Assembly (NCBI GenBank): GCA_009779295.1
Contig: WREN01000179.1
Span: forward strand, 1 to 5,181
DNA from: Oscillospiraceae bacterium
GTDB taxonomy: Bacteria > Bacillota > Clostridia > Oscillospirales > CAG-272
Length of the DNA stretch: 5,181 nucleotides
Reading direction: 5' to 3'
Positions 4,705 to 5,181 of this stretch are shown here, piece after piece (the first letter of the stretch is position 1; every line of letters begins with the position of its first letter). The position numbers and the translations under genes are program-made. Under the pieces are notes generated by a model. The model ran no database searches and was not told the DNA's origin. It saw nothing but the letters and a program-made list of their open reading frames with translations.

Positions 4705-5181
4705 ATGAATGAAATTTTTGCGGACATGTTTATAAAATACCCGGTGGAGATTCCGTGGTATTGGGCATCTGAAAAGTTTGCACAACGGATTGAACAAAAG
4801 GATTATAATTTGTATCCCTTGATTCTTTCGGATTGGAATGAACGAACATTTCAGGACGATTTCGATTCGTATGACATTAATAAAATTTTGATGTACGACG
4901 AAATAGTTGCCGGTACTTCTCAAATCAATGAAGTATTCGCTAAAATTGCCGCCGATGGTAAACCGATTATGGATATTTCCAGTTCGCACAGTTTCGGGTT
5001 GATTCCGTACATCGCCAAATTGAATCCGAAGATACCGTGCATGGCAACCGACCTCGACAAGAACTTAATAGAATTTATGAGTTTGTTTTTAGAAAATAAT
5101 TTAACGGAATATAACCTTAGTCTGGCGTGTTTCGACAATTATGATATGCCGATAAAAGATAATTCTATGGATTGCGTAACA
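4705..5181 (+). CDS. Putative class I SAM-dependent methyltransferase, 3' end cut by the window edge
   Basis: The frame from ATG 4705 is open to the right edge, giving 159 residues. The first 65 or so (aromatic-rich, with IPWYWASEKF at 16-25) match no domain I can name. From residue 87 a Rossmann methyltransferase pattern appears. PIMDISSSHSFGLIPYI (87-103) stands at motif I, where the usual loop is DxGxGxG. CMATDLDKNLIEFM (112-125) fits motif II with acidic Asp116 for the ribose hydroxyls. ACFDNYDMPIKDNSMDCVT (141-159) fits the segment LPFxDxSFDxV of small-molecule methyltransferases. The glycine loop is thus replaced by a serine-rich one with a single Gly98. The start codon touches the maf stop (TAAATG). 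The nearest ribosome-site-like runs are weak, GGGG at 4690-4693 and AAGGA at 4681-4685, so coupling to maf is likely. GC is about 38% by hand count over 4741-5160, below its neighbours. The substrate is unknown. Confidence 0.72.
   Translation, partial: MNEIFADMFIKYPVEIPWYWASEKFAQRIEQKDYNLYPLILSDWNERTFQDDFDSYDINKILMYDEIVAGTSQINEVFAKIAADGKPIMDISSSHSFGLIPYIAKLNPKIPCMATDLDKNLIEFMSLFLENNLTEYNLSLACFDNYDMPIKDNSMDCVT

Noticed and set aside
4420..4989. Minus-strand frame of 189 codons across the maf end and methyltransferase start
   Set aside because: It is antisense to two genes with recognisable motifs and shows no family pattern or ribosome site of its own.
1..5181. A CRISPR array, toxin-antitoxin pair, phage or defence island
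   Set aside because: No spaced direct repeats, and every sizeable gene but the last belongs to a known housekeeping family; the last is a probable methyltransferase without a restriction partner in view.

Overview
The window reads as ordinary bacterial chromosome, most likely from a member of the Clostridia or a related Firmicutes lineage, probably an uncultured one. This rests on gene content and style: a short glutamate 5-kinase without a PUA domain followed by proA, and a zapA gene overlapping a U32-family gene. It also rests on strong GGAGG-type ribosome sites and AT-rich intergenic DNA against coding DNA of roughly 50% GC. No database search was possible, so the lineage is an inference.

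Minus strand, right to left: proB (1677 to 892) and proA (741 to beyond the left edge) encode the first two steps of proline synthesis from glutamate. They are separated by a 150 bp gap. Almost all of that gap (761-892) is a highly structured palindromic element: perfect 10 bp terminal inverted repeats enclose three hairpins. One of its ends supplies the last base of the proB stop codon.

The 116 bp region 1678-1793 is a divergent promoter region. A near-consensus sigma-A promoter (TTGAAA, 17 bp, TATAAT) reads left into proB. Its -10 box lies in a perfect 14 bp palindrome that also gives a TATAAT on the plus strand, where it could serve zapA.

Plus strand, left to right: zapA (1794-2096), a U32-family protein (2065-3708), dut (3710-4141), maf (4144-4704) and the first 159 codons of a putative SAM-dependent methyltransferase (4705 to beyond the right edge). 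The genes overlap or nearly touch: a 32 bp overlap, then gaps of 1, 2 and 0 bp. They therefore look like one translationally coupled operon, and no terminator is visible inside it. The products combine Z-ring assembly, probable RNA hydroxylation by the U32 enzyme and house-cleaning of nucleotide pools (dUTPase and Maf), plus a methyltransferase of unknown target.

I see no RNA gene, CRISPR array, transposase, phage gene or defence system. The most distinctive features are the three-hairpin element between proB and proA, the compact U32 protein, and the AT-richer methyltransferase with an altered SAM-binding loop.
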